DNA of 64,000 bases from Streptomyces hoynatensis (GCF_003626535.1 NZ_RBAL01000003.1:372001-436000), one strand, 5' to 3'; counted from the stretch's first letter, positions 7,777 through 16,488 are shown. The notes: a model not told the origin generated them from the letters alone. Translations and numbers: made by a program.

Positions 7777-9828
7777 ATGGACGCCTCGACGGCGACGCGG
7801 ACGTACCGGATCGAGAGCGGCCCGATGGCCCTCGAACTGCTGCAAGAGGGGCGCCTGGTGCGGCTGCGGCTGTGCCACGGCGAGGAGACCTTCCTCGACG
7901 GCGAGCTCGGCGGCATGCTCCTGCTGTCCACCGGCCGCCCCTGGCGCCCGGCCCACCCGGGCCTGCGTTCCGCCCGGGTGCGCCGCACGGACGGCGCGCT
8001 CACCGTGTCGGGCACGGTGGGCGGCCTGGCCGCCGAGCTGTCCTTCGCCTTCGCGGGCGGCACCCTGCGCGCCGCCCTCACCTGGCGCAACGCCGGCGAG
8101 CGCCCGCTGCGCGACCTCACCGCCGGACTCGCCCTCCACCTGCCGGAAGCCGGGCCGGAGGCGGTGACGCTTCCCCAGGTCCTCTACCGCGGCAACCCCT
8201 CGGCCGATCCCGGCCGCCCGGTCCCCCGGCTCGGCCGCGGCCCGCACGGCGGGCTCGTCGTCGAGGAGCACCGGCTGCCCGTGCCCTGCGCGCACGCCGA
8301 GTGGCAGCCGCCGGGCGGACCCCGCTTCCTCACCGTCTACGCCCTCGACCCGGGCGAGGGTTCCCTGGGCGCCCTGGCCGGGGAGCGCACCTCGCTGCTT
8401 GCCCTGAGCGGGCCGGTGATGTTCGACGGCGAGGCGGACGTCGCCTACACGCACAAGGCGACCACCTCCCCGCACCACGGCGGCTACCGCGAGCTGGCCC
8501 CCGGCGGCGCGTTCACCCTCGGGTACGCCCTGCACTGGGGGCGGCCGGCCCGGCCGGGGCACGGCTTCCGCGACCTGGTCCACCGGGGCCTTCGGCTCTA
8601 CGCGCCCGCCGGGGCCGCGCCGCTGTCCCTGGACCGCATGATCGAGCTGAAGAGCGCGGCCATGGACCGCAGGTGGCGCGAGGGCCCGGACGTGGCCGGG
8701 TACCTCAAGTTCCCTGGGCCGGGCCACGAGCCGGGCTTCCTGTACGGGTGGACCGGCCAGTGCCTCAGGCTCGCCTGGTGCGACGCGCGCCTCGGGCTCG
8801 AACGCGGCGAGGAGTGGCGGCTGGCCCGCTGCCGCCGCGCCGTCGACTTCTACCTCGAAGGCAGCGCGGCCGGCGCCCCCGAGGGCCTGCGCCTGGCGTG
8901 CTACGGCCTGGCGGACGGCCGCTGGACCACGTTCGAGCGCGGCGGGGTGCCGTTCGTCTCGGCCCGCGCGTACGGCGACACGCTCGGCGACCTCGCCGAC
9001 ATCGTGACGCTGTTCGCCGACCGCGGCCTGCCGGTGCCGGAGCGCTGGACGACGGCGCTGGCGGAGGGGCTTGACGCCGTGTGCCGCGGGCTGACGCCCG
9101 AGGGCCTGGTGCCGCTCGGCTGGCGCCTGGCGGACGGCGCCCCGCTGCCCGCACCCCCGGGCTCGGCCGGGCTGCCCTGCGTCCTGGCCCTGCTGAAGTC
9201 CCAGCGCGCCGTGCCGTCGAGGCGGCGCTTCGCGGCCGCCGCCGCCCTGTTCGAGCGCTACCGGCAGGCGCACGCCGAGGACTTCTCCCGCCCCTTCTCC
9301 CACGCCACCCTCGACGCCGCCTGCGAGGACAAGGAGGCGGGGATGGCCTTTTTCCAGTGCGCCTACGAGATGCTGCTGACCACCGGGCACAGCCGGTACC
9401 TGGACGTCGCCTCCGCCGCGGCCGACTGGCTGCTCACCTGGGTCTACCAGTGGAATCCCGGCCACCCGCCCGGCTCGCCGCTGGCGGAGCGCGGCTTCGA
9501 CGCCACCGGCTGGCCCGGCGTCAGCGTGCAGAACCACCACCTGGACGTGTTCTTCCCCGTGCCGGAACTCGCCCGCTTCGGCGAACTCGCCGAGCGGCCC
9601 GAGTACACCCGCCTCGCCCGCCTGATCATGCACGCGCTGGGCCAGGGCGTCTGCACCGGGCCGGGGGAGTGGGACTTCGCCGAGCCGGGGGAGCAGGGCG
9701 AGGGCTTCTACCCCACGAACTGGCAGGAGCGCGGAACGAGCAACACCTGGAACCCGTCCTGGGTCACCGCCCACCCCCTCGCCAACGCCCTGCGCCTGCG
9801 TGGCGCGCCCCCGGCCCTCGGCGGCTGA
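7777..9828 (+). CDS. Large cytoplasmic protein, probable (alpha/alpha) toroid glycosidase-like
   Basis: A 683-aa protein that I do not recognise as a named family. The first roughly 300 residues look beta-rich. The remainder has helical-hairpin features seen in six-hairpin glycosidases and lyases (GYTGQ-like FLYGWTGQCLRLAW, aromatic- and Trp-rich segments, DKEAGMAFFQCAYEMLLTTG, a repeated A-x-x-DWLL helix). No signal peptide. ATG at 7777 follows AAGGGAGAAGGG directly; earlier in-frame codons translate low-complexity Arg/Gly sequence. It is divergent from the solute-binding protein gene and lies within the pectin locus, so a role in oligosaccharide breakdown is likely but not demonstrated. Confidence 0.7.
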   Translation: MDASTATRTYRIESGPMALELLQEGRLVRLRLCHGEETFLDGELGGMLLLSTGRPWRPAHPGLRSARVRRTDGALTVSGTVGGLAAELSFAFAGGTLRAALTWRNAGERPLRDLTAGLALHLPEAGPEAVTLPQVLYRGNPSADPGRPVPRLGRGPHGGLVVEEHRLPVPCAHAEWQPPGGPRFLTVYALDPGEGSLGALAGERTSLLALSGPVMFDGEADVAYTHKATTSPHHGGYRELAPGGAFTLGYALHWGRPARPGHGFRDLVHRGLRLYAPAGAAPLSLDRMIELKSAAMDRRWREGPDVAGYLKFPGPGHEPGFLYGWTGQCLRLAWCDARLGLERGEEWRLARCRRAVDFYLEGSAAGAPEGLRLACYGLADGRWTTFERGGVPFVSARAYGDTLGDLADIVTLFADRGLPVPERWTTALAEGLDAVCRGLTPEGLVPLGWRLADGAPLPAPPGSAGLPCVLALLKSQRAVPSRRRFAAAAALFERYRQAHAEDFSRPFSHATLDAACEDKEAGMAFFQCAYEMLLTTGHSRYLDVASAAADWLLTWVYQWNPGHPPGSPLAERGFDATGWPGVSVQNHHLDVFFPVPELARFGELAERPEYTRLARLIMHALGQGVCTGPGEWDFAEPGEQGEGFYPTNWQERGTSNTWNPSWVTAHPLANALRLRGAPPALGG

Positions 9829-9840
9829 GTCCCGCGAGGG

Positions 9841-9862
9841 CCCGCCCGCCCCGCCGGGCGGG
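9841..9862. terminator. GC-rich hairpin between convergent genes
   Basis: CCCGCCCG (9841-9848) pairs with CGGGCGGG (9855-9862) around a 6-nt loop. It lies between the stop of the large unassigned gene (+) and the stop of the FAD monooxygenase gene (-), so it may serve both. There is no U-run, as is usual for this kind of genome. Confidence 0.45.
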
Positions 9863-9886
9863 GGCCGGTTCGGGCGCGTGCGGCGG

Positions 9887-11005
9887 TCAGGACGGCTGGA
9901 GCCGGTCGAAGAGGGCGAGGGCTTCGGCGGGGTCGGGGCTCACCAGGCGTTCCAGGCCCGACAGGGTCAGCTCGGCCCACCAGCCGGCCCGGGCCCACAT
10001 CCGTTCCTCGAAGGCGCGGACGGCCTCGTCCGGGTCCCCGGGGCCCGCGGCGAGGGACTCGGCGAGTTCGGCGCCTTCCAGCAGGGCGAGGTTCGCGCCC
10101 ACCCCGAGCGGCGGCATCAGATGCGCGGCGTCGCCCAGGAGCGTCACCCCGGGCACGTGCGGCCAGGTGTGGGCGGCGGGCAGGACGTGGAGGGGGCGGG
10201 AGGTGAAGGCGGTGCCCTGGCGCAGCAGTTCGAGGAGCGGAGCGGCCCAGCCGTCGAACCGGGCGAGCAGGCTCGCCCGCACGGCCTCGGTGCCGCCCTG
10301 GTCCGGGTTCCCGTGCCGGCCGAGCGGCGCGCGGAACTGGGCGTACACCTTGACGTGGCCGCCGCTGTTGCGCTGGGCGACGAGGGAGCGGTTGACGCCG
10401 TACACGGCCAGGGAACCGTCGCCGACCAGCCGGGCGAGGCCGGGGTGGCGGGTGTCGATCTCGTCCAGGGAGGTCTCGACCGCGGTGATGCCGGTGTAGT
10501 GCGGCGTCACCGGCGAGAGGGCCCGGCGGGTTCGCGACCAGGCGCCGTCCGCGCCGACCACGAGGTCGAAGGTCTCCTGCCGCCCGTCCGCGAAGCGGAC
10601 GAGGACGCCGTCGGGGGTCCCCGGCACCACCTGCGTCACCTGCTCCCCCCACCGGACGTCGAGGGGGCCGAGCAGCAGGTCGCGCAGTTGCCCGCGGTCG
10701 ATCTCGGGATGGGCCCGGTCCTCCGGGCCCGGCCGCCAGTCGCGCAGGACGGTCCCGTCGGTGTCCAGGATGCGCATGGCCTGCCCCTCGGGGCGGGACA
10801 GCGCCCGGAACTCCGCCAGCAGGCCCGCCTTGTCCAGCGCGGCCTGGCCCAGCCCCTCGTGCAGGTCCAGCGAGCCGCCCGGGGGGCGGGCGCCGGGCCC
10901 TGCCTCGCGTTCGAGGACGGCGACCGGGTGCCCGTGGCGGTGCAGGACGCGGGCGAAGGCGAGGCCGCCCGGCCCGCCTCCGACCACGGCGATACGATGT
11001 CTCAT
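9887..11005 (-). CDS. TetX-like FAD-dependent monooxygenase
   Basis: A 372-aa class A flavoprotein monooxygenase, probably cytoplasmic and NAD(P)H-dependent. Visible motifs are the N-terminal Rossmann GGGPGG, the segment GGSLDLHEGLGQAALDKAGL, the HPEIDRGQLRDLLL segment, the DG motif (GADGAWSRTR) and the GD motif LLGDAAHLMPPLGVGANLAL. The DLHxGxGQ and GDAAHLMPP segments are the features I associate with TetX, the tetracycline-modifying monooxygenase, although many related enzymes oxidise other aromatic compounds. ATG at 11005 is chosen because a TTGCGA-N18-TACAGT promoter ends 8 nt before it, giving a leaderless message. It is divergent from a TetR-class regulator with a shared operator. Substrate unknown. 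Confidence 0.85.
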   Translation of the reverse strand: MRHRIAVVGGGPGGLAFARVLHRHGHPVAVLEREAGPGARPPGGSLDLHEGLGQAALDKAGLLAEFRALSRPEGQAMRILDTDGTVLRDWRPGPEDRAHPEIDRGQLRDLLLGPLDVRWGEQVTQVVPGTPDGVLVRFADGRQETFDLVVGADGAWSRTRRALSPVTPHYTGITAVETSLDEIDTRHPGLARLVGDGSLAVYGVNRSLVAQRNSGGHVKVYAQFRAPLGRHGNPDQGGTEAVRASLLARFDGWAAPLLELLRQGTAFTSRPLHVLPAAHTWPHVPGVTLLGDAAHLMPPLGVGANLALLEGAELAESLAAGPGDPDEAVRAFEERMWARAGWWAELTLSGLERLVSPDPAEALALFDRLQPS

Positions 11006-11009
11006 GTCG

Positions 11010-11043
11010 ATACACTGTATTGATCCGAGACGGCGTTTCGCAA
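11010..11043. promoter_or_regulatory. TetR-type operator with overlapping divergent promoters
   Basis: The dyad ATACACTGTAT (11010-11020) is symmetric about a single central base. The minus-strand promoter has -35 TTGCGA (11038-11043), an 18-nt spacer and -10 TACAGT (11014-11019), 8 nt before the monooxygenase ATG. On the plus strand TACACT (11011-11016) can serve as -10 for the regulator. Both -10 boxes lie inside the dyad, so one bound repressor could shut both genes. Promoter assignment is by pattern only. Confidence 0.6.
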
Positions 11044-11058
11044 CAGTACGGTGTGACC

Positions 11059-11751
11059 ATGAACGTGTGGGACCGGCCCGAGCCGCCGCATCGCCCCGTG
11101 CCGCTCGACCGGCAGCGGATCGTCGCCGCCGCCGTCGCACTCGCCGACGAGGGCGGCCTCGACGCGGTGTCCTTGCGCAAGATCGCCGCCCGGCTGGACG
11201 TCGGCCCGATGCGGCTGTACGGGTACATCTCCACCAAGGAGGACCTGTTCGACCTCATGGTGGACGAGGTGCAGGGCGAGATCCTCCCCGAGGAGCCGCC
11301 CGGCGACTGGCGGGAGGCGCTGCGCCTCCTCGCCCACCGCACCAGGCAGGCCGCCCTCCGCCACGAATGGCTGGCCGACCTGCTCGGCGGGCGCCCGGCC
11401 ATGGGCCCGAACGGGCTGGCCGTGTCCGAGAGCACGCTGTCCGCCCTCGACGGCCTCGCCGACGTCGACACCGCCCTGCGCGCCGTGGAGACCGTCGCGG
11501 CCTACTTCACCGGCGCGATCAGGCGCGAGATCGCGGAGCTGCGGGCCGAGCGGGCCACGGGCCGGTCCAAGAGCGAATGGCAGCGCTCCCGCGGCCCGTA
11601 CCTGACGCGGATGCTGGCCACGGGCGACTACCCGGCGCTGGCCAGGGCCGTGCACGAGGGCACGCACGTGGACGCCGGGACCTCCTTCGCGACCGGCCTC
11701 GACTGGGTCCTCGACGCCGTGGCCGCCAGGCTCGCCGGACCGCCGGCGTGA
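11059..11751 (+). CDS. TetR-family transcriptional regulator (TetR-class)
   Basis: A 230-aa regulator with an N-terminal helix-turn-helix (IVAAAVALADEGGLDAVSLRKIAARLDVGPMRLYGYISTK, about residues 17-58) followed by a helical ligand-binding domain of the TetR_C type. The ATG at 11059 begins the compact form; a TTG at 11020 would lie inside the operator and is rejected. It is divergent from the TetX-like monooxygenase with 53 bp between starts and a dyad in the middle, the classic repressor/target layout. It probably represses the monooxygenase and itself until a small-molecule ligand binds. Confidence 0.9.
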   Translation: MNVWDRPEPPHRPVPLDRQRIVAAAVALADEGGLDAVSLRKIAARLDVGPMRLYGYISTKEDLFDLMVDEVQGEILPEEPPGDWREALRLLAHRTRQAALRHEWLADLLGGRPAMGPNGLAVSESTLSALDGLADVDTALRAVETVAAYFTGAIRREIAELRAERATGRSKSEWQRSRGPYLTRMLATGDYPALARAVHEGTHVDAGTSFATGLDWVLDAVAARLAGPPA

Positions 11752-11756
11752 CCCGC

Positions 11757-11797
11757 GGCCCCCGCCGCCCGGCCGCGGGGGCCGGGCGGCGGGGGCC
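11757..11797. terminator. Perfect 16-bp stem terminator between convergent genes
   Basis: GGCCCCCGCCGCCCGG (11757-11772) is perfectly complementary to bases 11782-11797, with a 9-nt loop. It starts 6 nt after the TetR stop and ends 14 nt before the convergent acyltransferase stop, so it can work in both directions. Confidence 0.75.
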
Positions 11798-11811
11798 GGG
11801 CGGGCGGCGGC

Positions 11812-13611
11812 CTACAGGCCGAGCCGGGCGGGCGCGGGCCGGTGGATGCCCGCGGGGCGGTAGGGCAGGGCGTCGGCGATGCCCAGGTGGTCGGCCAGGA
11901 GCCAGCCGATCGCCAGCCACATCTCGGTGCCCTGCAGGCCCGCCTCGTGCCTGTGCCCCACGCCGGGGGTCAGCGCGAAGGCGAAGCCCTCCCCGTCCCG
12001 CCAGTGGGCCAGGAGCCGCTCCAGCTGTCCCCGCGCCCAGTCGCGCCCCTCGGCCACGCGGTGCCCGGTCTGCTTCGCGCACAGCCACAGCGGGTGGATG
12101 ACGTCGAGCACGTTGCAGGCGTTGCCCCGGCCCGCGCCGAAGAAGGCCGCATCCCGGCTGTGCGTCAGGACGGTGTCCACCACCCGCTCCGGGTAGGGCA
12201 CCGGCAGCCCGAACTGGGCGAAGGTGCCGCGCGTCAGGCGGTAGAAGCCGTTGACCGGCTGGAGCCAGCGGTCGGCGGGCTGCGGCTTGCCCCACAGCCC
12301 GTGCCAGGGGTCGGCGTGGGTGAGCAGCCAGCCGAAGAGCGTGTCGGCGGACGCGGCGCGCAGCCCGAAGTCCTGGAGGTTCACCAGCACGCCGGTGCCG
12401 ATGCCGTCCACCCAGTGGCCCGAGCGCCAGGCCTCCCGCTCCCAGGGCAGGCCCTCCAGCAGCCGCGTCAGCTCCTGCGGCGTCAGCTCGTGCACGGCCC
12501 GCACCGGGTGCGGGAAGCCGGAGCCGAGCAGCTTCAGGGCATAGTGCACGCACAGGATGTGGTACATCGCCTCGCCGTCCTCCAGGGTGGGGCGGCCGGC
12601 GCCGTACTCGGGGATCAGCCCGCTCTTCTCGTCCTGCAGGCCGCGCAGCCGCGCCACCAGGTCCGCGGCCGGTATGCCGGGCGGCGGCCCGCCGAGCAGC
12701 AGGGCGGCGATCTCCACGGCGTCGCAGTCGGCGCGGACCGTGCGGGCCGCGCCCGGCCGGTCGAGGTAGGCCGGGCCCTGCCCCGGCACCTCGGTGCGGC
12801 AGCGGCCCAGTACCTCCCCGGCCTGCTCCGCGGCCCGGGCGGCGAAGCGCTCAAGGCGCGCCTCCAGGCTGCCCGGCCGCCCCGTCGCCGCGGCCCGGCC
12901 GGCGGCCGGCTCCGCCTCCCGGCCCGGGGCCGTGGCCACCCGGTCCCGGGAGGGCGTGTCGCGCCGGTCGCGGAGCCGGCGCGCCGGGTTGCCCGCGACG
13001 ACCGACCAGGCGGGCAGGTCCTTGGTGACGACGGCGCCCGCGCCGACGACGCAGTGGGCGCCGATGGTGACCCCGTCCAGGATCACGACGTGGGAGCCGA
13101 TCCACACGTCCTCGCCGATCTCGATGCCCTGGGAGACGATCGGCTGCTTGTGGACCGGCCGGTCGGGGGCGGCGGAGTGGTTGAAGCCGAGGAGGGAGCT
13201 GTGCGCCCCGATGCGCACGGCCTTCCCCAGGGTGACCCGCCCGCGGACCACGGCGAAGGGGTTGACGGTGCAGTCGCGGTCCATCGTCACCTCGTCGGTG
13301 ACGTAGGCGTGGGCGGCGATGTACGAGCGCTCCCCCATGCGCAGCCGGTCGGTGAACACCCCGGCGAGCGGGGACACATAGGTCTCGGCCGCCAGCTCCA
13401 CCGTGCCGCCCTGGTGGGCCAGCCGCTCGGTCAGCCGCCGCTGCCAGGCGGCCTGGGCGGCGCGCTCCTCCGCGGTCGCCGAGCCGAAGAACAGCCAGGG
13501 GCAGTAGTCGAATCGGTGCGGCACCGCCCCGAAGGACGCCTCGGGGAAGGCCCCTCGGCCCGCCGGCGCCGGCGTCCCGGAAGCCGCCGCGGAGTCCGTC
13601 TCGTGGGACAT
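11812..13611 (-). CDS. Hexapeptide-repeat acyltransferase fused to a C-terminal helical domain
   Basis: A 599-aa two-part protein. Residues about 60-220 are a left-handed beta-helix acyltransferase domain with hexapeptide repeats ending in a LacA/Maa-like signature (IGEDVWIGSHVVILDGVTIG, GAGAVVTKDLPAWSVVAGNPA). A low-complexity linker follows, then about 340 residues (260-599) resembling an (alpha/alpha) toroid with H/W-rich motifs (GLWGKPQPADRWLQPVNGFYRLTRGTF, ACNVLDVIHPLWLCAKQTG). ATG at 13611 follows GAGGAG; it begins 10 nt after the GH28 stop, the last gene of a four-gene operon. The toroid half could be catalytic or binding. O-acetyl handling on pectic sugars is a plausible theme, but no function is shown. 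Confidence 0.75.
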   Translation of the reverse strand: MSHETDSAAASGTPAPAGRGAFPEASFGAVPHRFDYCPWLFFGSATAEERAAQAAWQRRLTERLAHQGGTVELAAETYVSPLAGVFTDRLRMGERSYIAAHAYVTDEVTMDRDCTVNPFAVVRGRVTLGKAVRIGAHSSLLGFNHSAAPDRPVHKQPIVSQGIEIGEDVWIGSHVVILDGVTIGAHCVVGAGAVVTKDLPAWSVVAGNPARRLRDRRDTPSRDRVATAPGREAEPAAGRAAATGRPGSLEARLERFAARAAEQAGEVLGRCRTEVPGQGPAYLDRPGAARTVRADCDAVEIAALLLGGPPPGIPAADLVARLRGLQDEKSGLIPEYGAGRPTLEDGEAMYHILCVHYALKLLGSGFPHPVRAVHELTPQELTRLLEGLPWEREAWRSGHWVDGIGTGVLVNLQDFGLRAASADTLFGWLLTHADPWHGLWGKPQPADRWLQPVNGFYRLTRGTFAQFGLPVPYPERVVDTVLTHSRDAAFFGAGRGNACNVLDVIHPLWLCAKQTGHRVAEGRDWARGQLERLLAHWRDGEGFAFALTPGVGHRHEAGLQGTEMWLAIGWLLADHLGIADALPYRPAGIHRPAPARLGL

Positions 13612-13621
13612 GTCCGGCTCC

Positions 13622-14944
13622 TCACCCGCACGTTCGTGTTCCGGACACATTGTCCAGGATCAGGCCCTCGACGTTGCCGAGGAGGTCGTCCTCGCCCATC
13701 TCGCCGAAGGAGCAGTCGGCCAGCCGCAGCCCGCGCACGGGGGCGTGCGGATAGCCCTGGACCAGCAGGGCGCGGCGGGCCCGCTCCACCGTGACGTTGC
13801 GCACGCCGATGTCGCCCACCCGCGGCGGGTGGTCGCCGGTGTCCCCCTCGCCGCGGTAGAAGTCGCAGGTGAGGAACTCCTTGGTGAGGTGGGTGACGGT
13901 GAGGTCGTCGAGCTGGATGTTCTCGGCGAAGCCGCCGCGCACCGAGTTCGTCTTGATGTAGAGGCCGAAGTACAGGCCGGGGCCGCCGATGCGGCAGCGG
14001 CGGGCGAAGACGTTGCGGATGCCGCCCGTCATGTCGCTGCCCAGGGTGATGGCCCCGTAGCGGTGGAGCATCTCGCAGTCCTCGATGAGGATGTTCTCGC
14101 TCGGCACGTTCACCCGGCGGCCGTCGGCCTCCCGGCCGGACTTGACGGCGATGCAGTCGTCGCCGGCCCGGAAGCTGCAGCCGCGGATGACCACGTCGCG
14201 GCAGGACTCGGGGTCGCAGCCGTCGTTGTTGGGGCCGATGCTGTCCACGGTGACGTTCTCGACGAGCACGTTGCGGCACAGCACCGGGTGCATGACCCAC
14301 ATCGGGGAGCGGACGAAGGTGACGCCCCGGATCAGGACGTTCTCGCAGCGGTAGGTCTCCAGGAAGTTGGGCCGGAAGTGGTGGCCGGTGGCGTAGACCC
14401 GCTGCTCGACCGGGTCGCCCCGCTCGGCCTGCCGCCACAGCAGCGGCCAGTCGTCCTCCTGCTGCGGCAGGCCGGGCCGCCAGCCGAACTCCTCCTGGCC
14501 CGACCAGTCCCACCAGTGGGTCTCGTCCGCCCTGCCGTCGAGCACGCCCTCGCCGGTGACGGCGATGTTCCGCTGGCCGTGGGCGTAGACGAAGGGCGAG
14601 TAGCCGAAGGTCTCCACGCCCTGGAAGCGGGTGAGCACCGGCGGCAGGTAGGCGGCCGGGTCGCGGCTGAAGGCGAGGGTGGCCCCGGCGGACAGGTGCA
14701 GGTCCACGCCGGAGCGCAGGTGGATCGCGCCGGTGGCGAAGGTGCCCGCGGGGACGGTGACATGGCCGCCGCCGGCCGCGTGGCAGGCCGCGACGGCCGC
14801 GGCGAGGGCGGCCGTGCAGTCGGTGCGCCCGTCGCCCACCGCGCCGTACTCGGTGACGGGGAACTCCCGGTCGGGGAAGACGGGGGGCCGCACGCGCGCG
14901 GCGATGGCGTCGGCCTGGCGCGCGGCCTCCTGGGGGCTGGTCAT
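13622..14944 (-). CDS. GH28 family protein (polygalacturonase-like), variant active site
   Basis: A 440-aa right-handed beta-helix protein of family GH28, which hydrolyses galacturonosyl bonds of pectin. Start TEYGAVGDGRTDCTAA, then the GPNNDGCDPESC block (counterpart of NTD) and AGDDCIAVKSG (the catalytic Asp pair) are clear. The usual GHG is replaced by RYG (LHRYGAITLGSD) and the RIK site by YIK (GLYIKTNS). The neighbouring paralogue keeps GHG and RLK. No signal peptide. ATG at 14944 overlaps the upstream stop by 4 nt. The altered residues suggest a different substrate position or linkage, such as an exo-enzyme on rhamnogalacturonan, rather than ordinary homogalacturonan. Confidence 0.85.
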   Translation of the reverse strand: MTSPQEAARQADAIAARVRPPVFPDREFPVTEYGAVGDGRTDCTAALAAAVAACHAAGGGHVTVPAGTFATGAIHLRSGVDLHLSAGATLAFSRDPAAYLPPVLTRFQGVETFGYSPFVYAHGQRNIAVTGEGVLDGRADETHWWDWSGQEEFGWRPGLPQQEDDWPLLWRQAERGDPVEQRVYATGHHFRPNFLETYRCENVLIRGVTFVRSPMWVMHPVLCRNVLVENVTVDSIGPNNDGCDPESCRDVVIRGCSFRAGDDCIAVKSGREADGRRVNVPSENILIEDCEMLHRYGAITLGSDMTGGIRNVFARRCRIGGPGLYFGLYIKTNSVRGGFAENIQLDDLTVTHLTKEFLTCDFYRGEGDTGDHPPRVGDIGVRNVTVERARRALLVQGYPHAPVRGLRLADCSFGEMGEDDLLGNVEGLILDNVSGTRTCG

Positions 14945-16488
14945 GTGCTGGTTCCGTTCTCGCGGTTGCCGCCGTTGCCGGCGTCGGGGAGGTGCCGGGC
15001 GGGCGCGGCGCTGCCGGCCGCCGGGGTGCTCCCGGCGGCCGCGGCGCTCTCGACGGCCTCGCCGTTGACCCGGACCCGCCGCAGCACCAGGTTCTCGACG
15101 TGCTCCGTCACCCAGCCGTCCGCGATGCCGGCGAAGGAGCAGTCGTCAAGGCGCACGTCGCGGATCGGGTTGGCCTCGTTGCCGATCAGGTTCCAGGCCA
15201 GCTCGCCCGACCGGGAGGTCAGTCCCTGCACCTGGATGCCGTGGACGTCCGGGTAGTGGGCGCCGGTGTCGATGTTCTCGTAGTTCAGGGCGATTTCGAT
15301 GACCGCGTCGCCCACCGCGCCGACGGTGATGTCGCGGAAGACGATGTCGCTGAGGTAGCCGCCGCGCACCGGGTTGGACTTCAGCCGCAGCGCGCGGTCC
15401 AGGTTCGGGCTGTCCATCCGGCAGTCGCGGGCGAGGATGTTGCGGATGCCGCCGGTGGTCTCGCTGCCGAGGGTGACGCCGCCGTGGCCGTCGCGCATCT
15501 CGCAGCCCTCGACCAGGGCGCTGTGGCAGGGGACGTTCACCCGCCTGCCGTCGGTGTCGCGCCCGGCCTTGAAGGCGATGCAGTCGTCGCCGGTGTTGAA
15601 GGTGCAGTCCTTGATCAGGACGTAGGCGCAGGACTCCGGGTCGCAGCCGTCGTTGTTGGGTCCCTCGGGGCTGTCGACCGTCACCCCCCTGATGGTGACG
15701 TTGCGGCACAGCACCGGGTGGATGTTCCACATCGGCGAGTTCCTGACCGTCACCCCCTCGATGAGCACGTCGCGGCACTCGTAGAACTGGATCATGTTCG
15801 GCCGCAGGTGGTGCCCCTCGCCGAAGACCCGCTCCTCGACCGGAACGCCCGCCTCCGCCCAGGCTTTCAGCGTGGCCTTCTCCGGGTTCTCCGGGGAGGG
15901 GCCGCCGTCCACGCCCTTCGTCCAGTCCCACCAGTGGGTGGCGTCGGCCCGGCCGTCGAGCACGCCGCGCCCGGTGAGCGCGATGTTCCGGCAGCTGCGG
16001 GCGTAGACGAAGGGGGAGTAGTTGACGCACTCGATGCCCTCGTAGCGGGTGTACACGGGCGGCAGGTAGGCGGCCGGGTCCTGGCGGAAGCGCAGCGTGG
16101 CGCCCTCCGCCAGGTGCAGGTCGATCCGGTCGCGCAGGTGGATCGCGCCGGTCAGGAACGTCCCGGCGGGAACGAGGACGCGCCCGCCGCCGGCCTCGGC
16201 ACAGGCCGCGATCGCCGCGCGGATGGCCGCGGTGCAGTCGGTGGCGCCGTCGCCGACGGCGCCGTGGTCGGTGATCCGCACGGTGCGGCGCGGGAAGCGC
16301 GGCTCGCGGATGCCGGCGAGGATCGTGGCGGCCTGGGCCTCGCCCCGGTCCCCGGCCTGCCGCGGCCTGGCGGCGGCCCGCCCGGCGCCCAGGGCGAACA
16401 CCGCGGTGGTGCCCGCGCCCAGCACGATCGCCCTGCGGGCGGGGCCGGCCGGCGCGCCCGGCCGCGGGTTCTGGTCCCGGCCGTTCAC
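14941..16488 (-). CDS. GH28 family protein (exo-polygalacturonase-like), probably exported
   Basis: A 515-aa GH28 beta-helix enzyme. The GTG at 16488 overlaps the upstream stop (GTGA) with GGGAG 8-9 nt before it, and gives an N-terminus with paired Arg and a hydrophobic segment (ARRAIVLGAGTTAVFALGAG), a possible Tat signal. Catalytic features are GPNNDGCDPESC, NTGDDCIAFKAG, the canonical GHG in MRDGHGGVTLGSE and LRLKSNP at the RIK position. It is a close paralogue of the next gene and shares HHLRPN/HHFRPN, PMW and VRGG blocks, so the pair arose by tandem duplication. Expected role: release of galacturonic acid from pectin ends, possibly outside the membrane. Confidence 0.88.
   Translation of the reverse strand: MNGRDQNPRPGAPAGPARRAIVLGAGTTAVFALGAGRAAARPRQAGDRGEAQAATILAGIREPRFPRRTVRITDHGAVGDGATDCTAAIRAAIAACAEAGGGRVLVPAGTFLTGAIHLRDRIDLHLAEGATLRFRQDPAAYLPPVYTRYEGIECVNYSPFVYARSCRNIALTGRGVLDGRADATHWWDWTKGVDGGPSPENPEKATLKAWAEAGVPVEERVFGEGHHLRPNMIQFYECRDVLIEGVTVRNSPMWNIHPVLCRNVTIRGVTVDSPEGPNNDGCDPESCAYVLIKDCTFNTGDDCIAFKAGRDTDGRRVNVPCHSALVEGCEMRDGHGGVTLGSETTGGIRNILARDCRMDSPNLDRALRLKSNPVRGGYLSDIVFRDITVGAVGDAVIEIALNYENIDTGAHYPDVHGIQVQGLTSRSGELAWNLIGNEANPIRDVRLDDCSFAGIADGWVTEHVENLVLRRVRVNGEAVESAAAAGSTPAAGSAAPARHLPDAGNGGNRENGTST

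Noticed and set aside
9887..11140. Longer N-terminus of the monooxygenase starting at 11140
   Set aside because: It would add 45 Arg/Ala-rich residues read through the divergent promoter and TetR start; the ATG at 11005 is placed exactly for a leaderless message.
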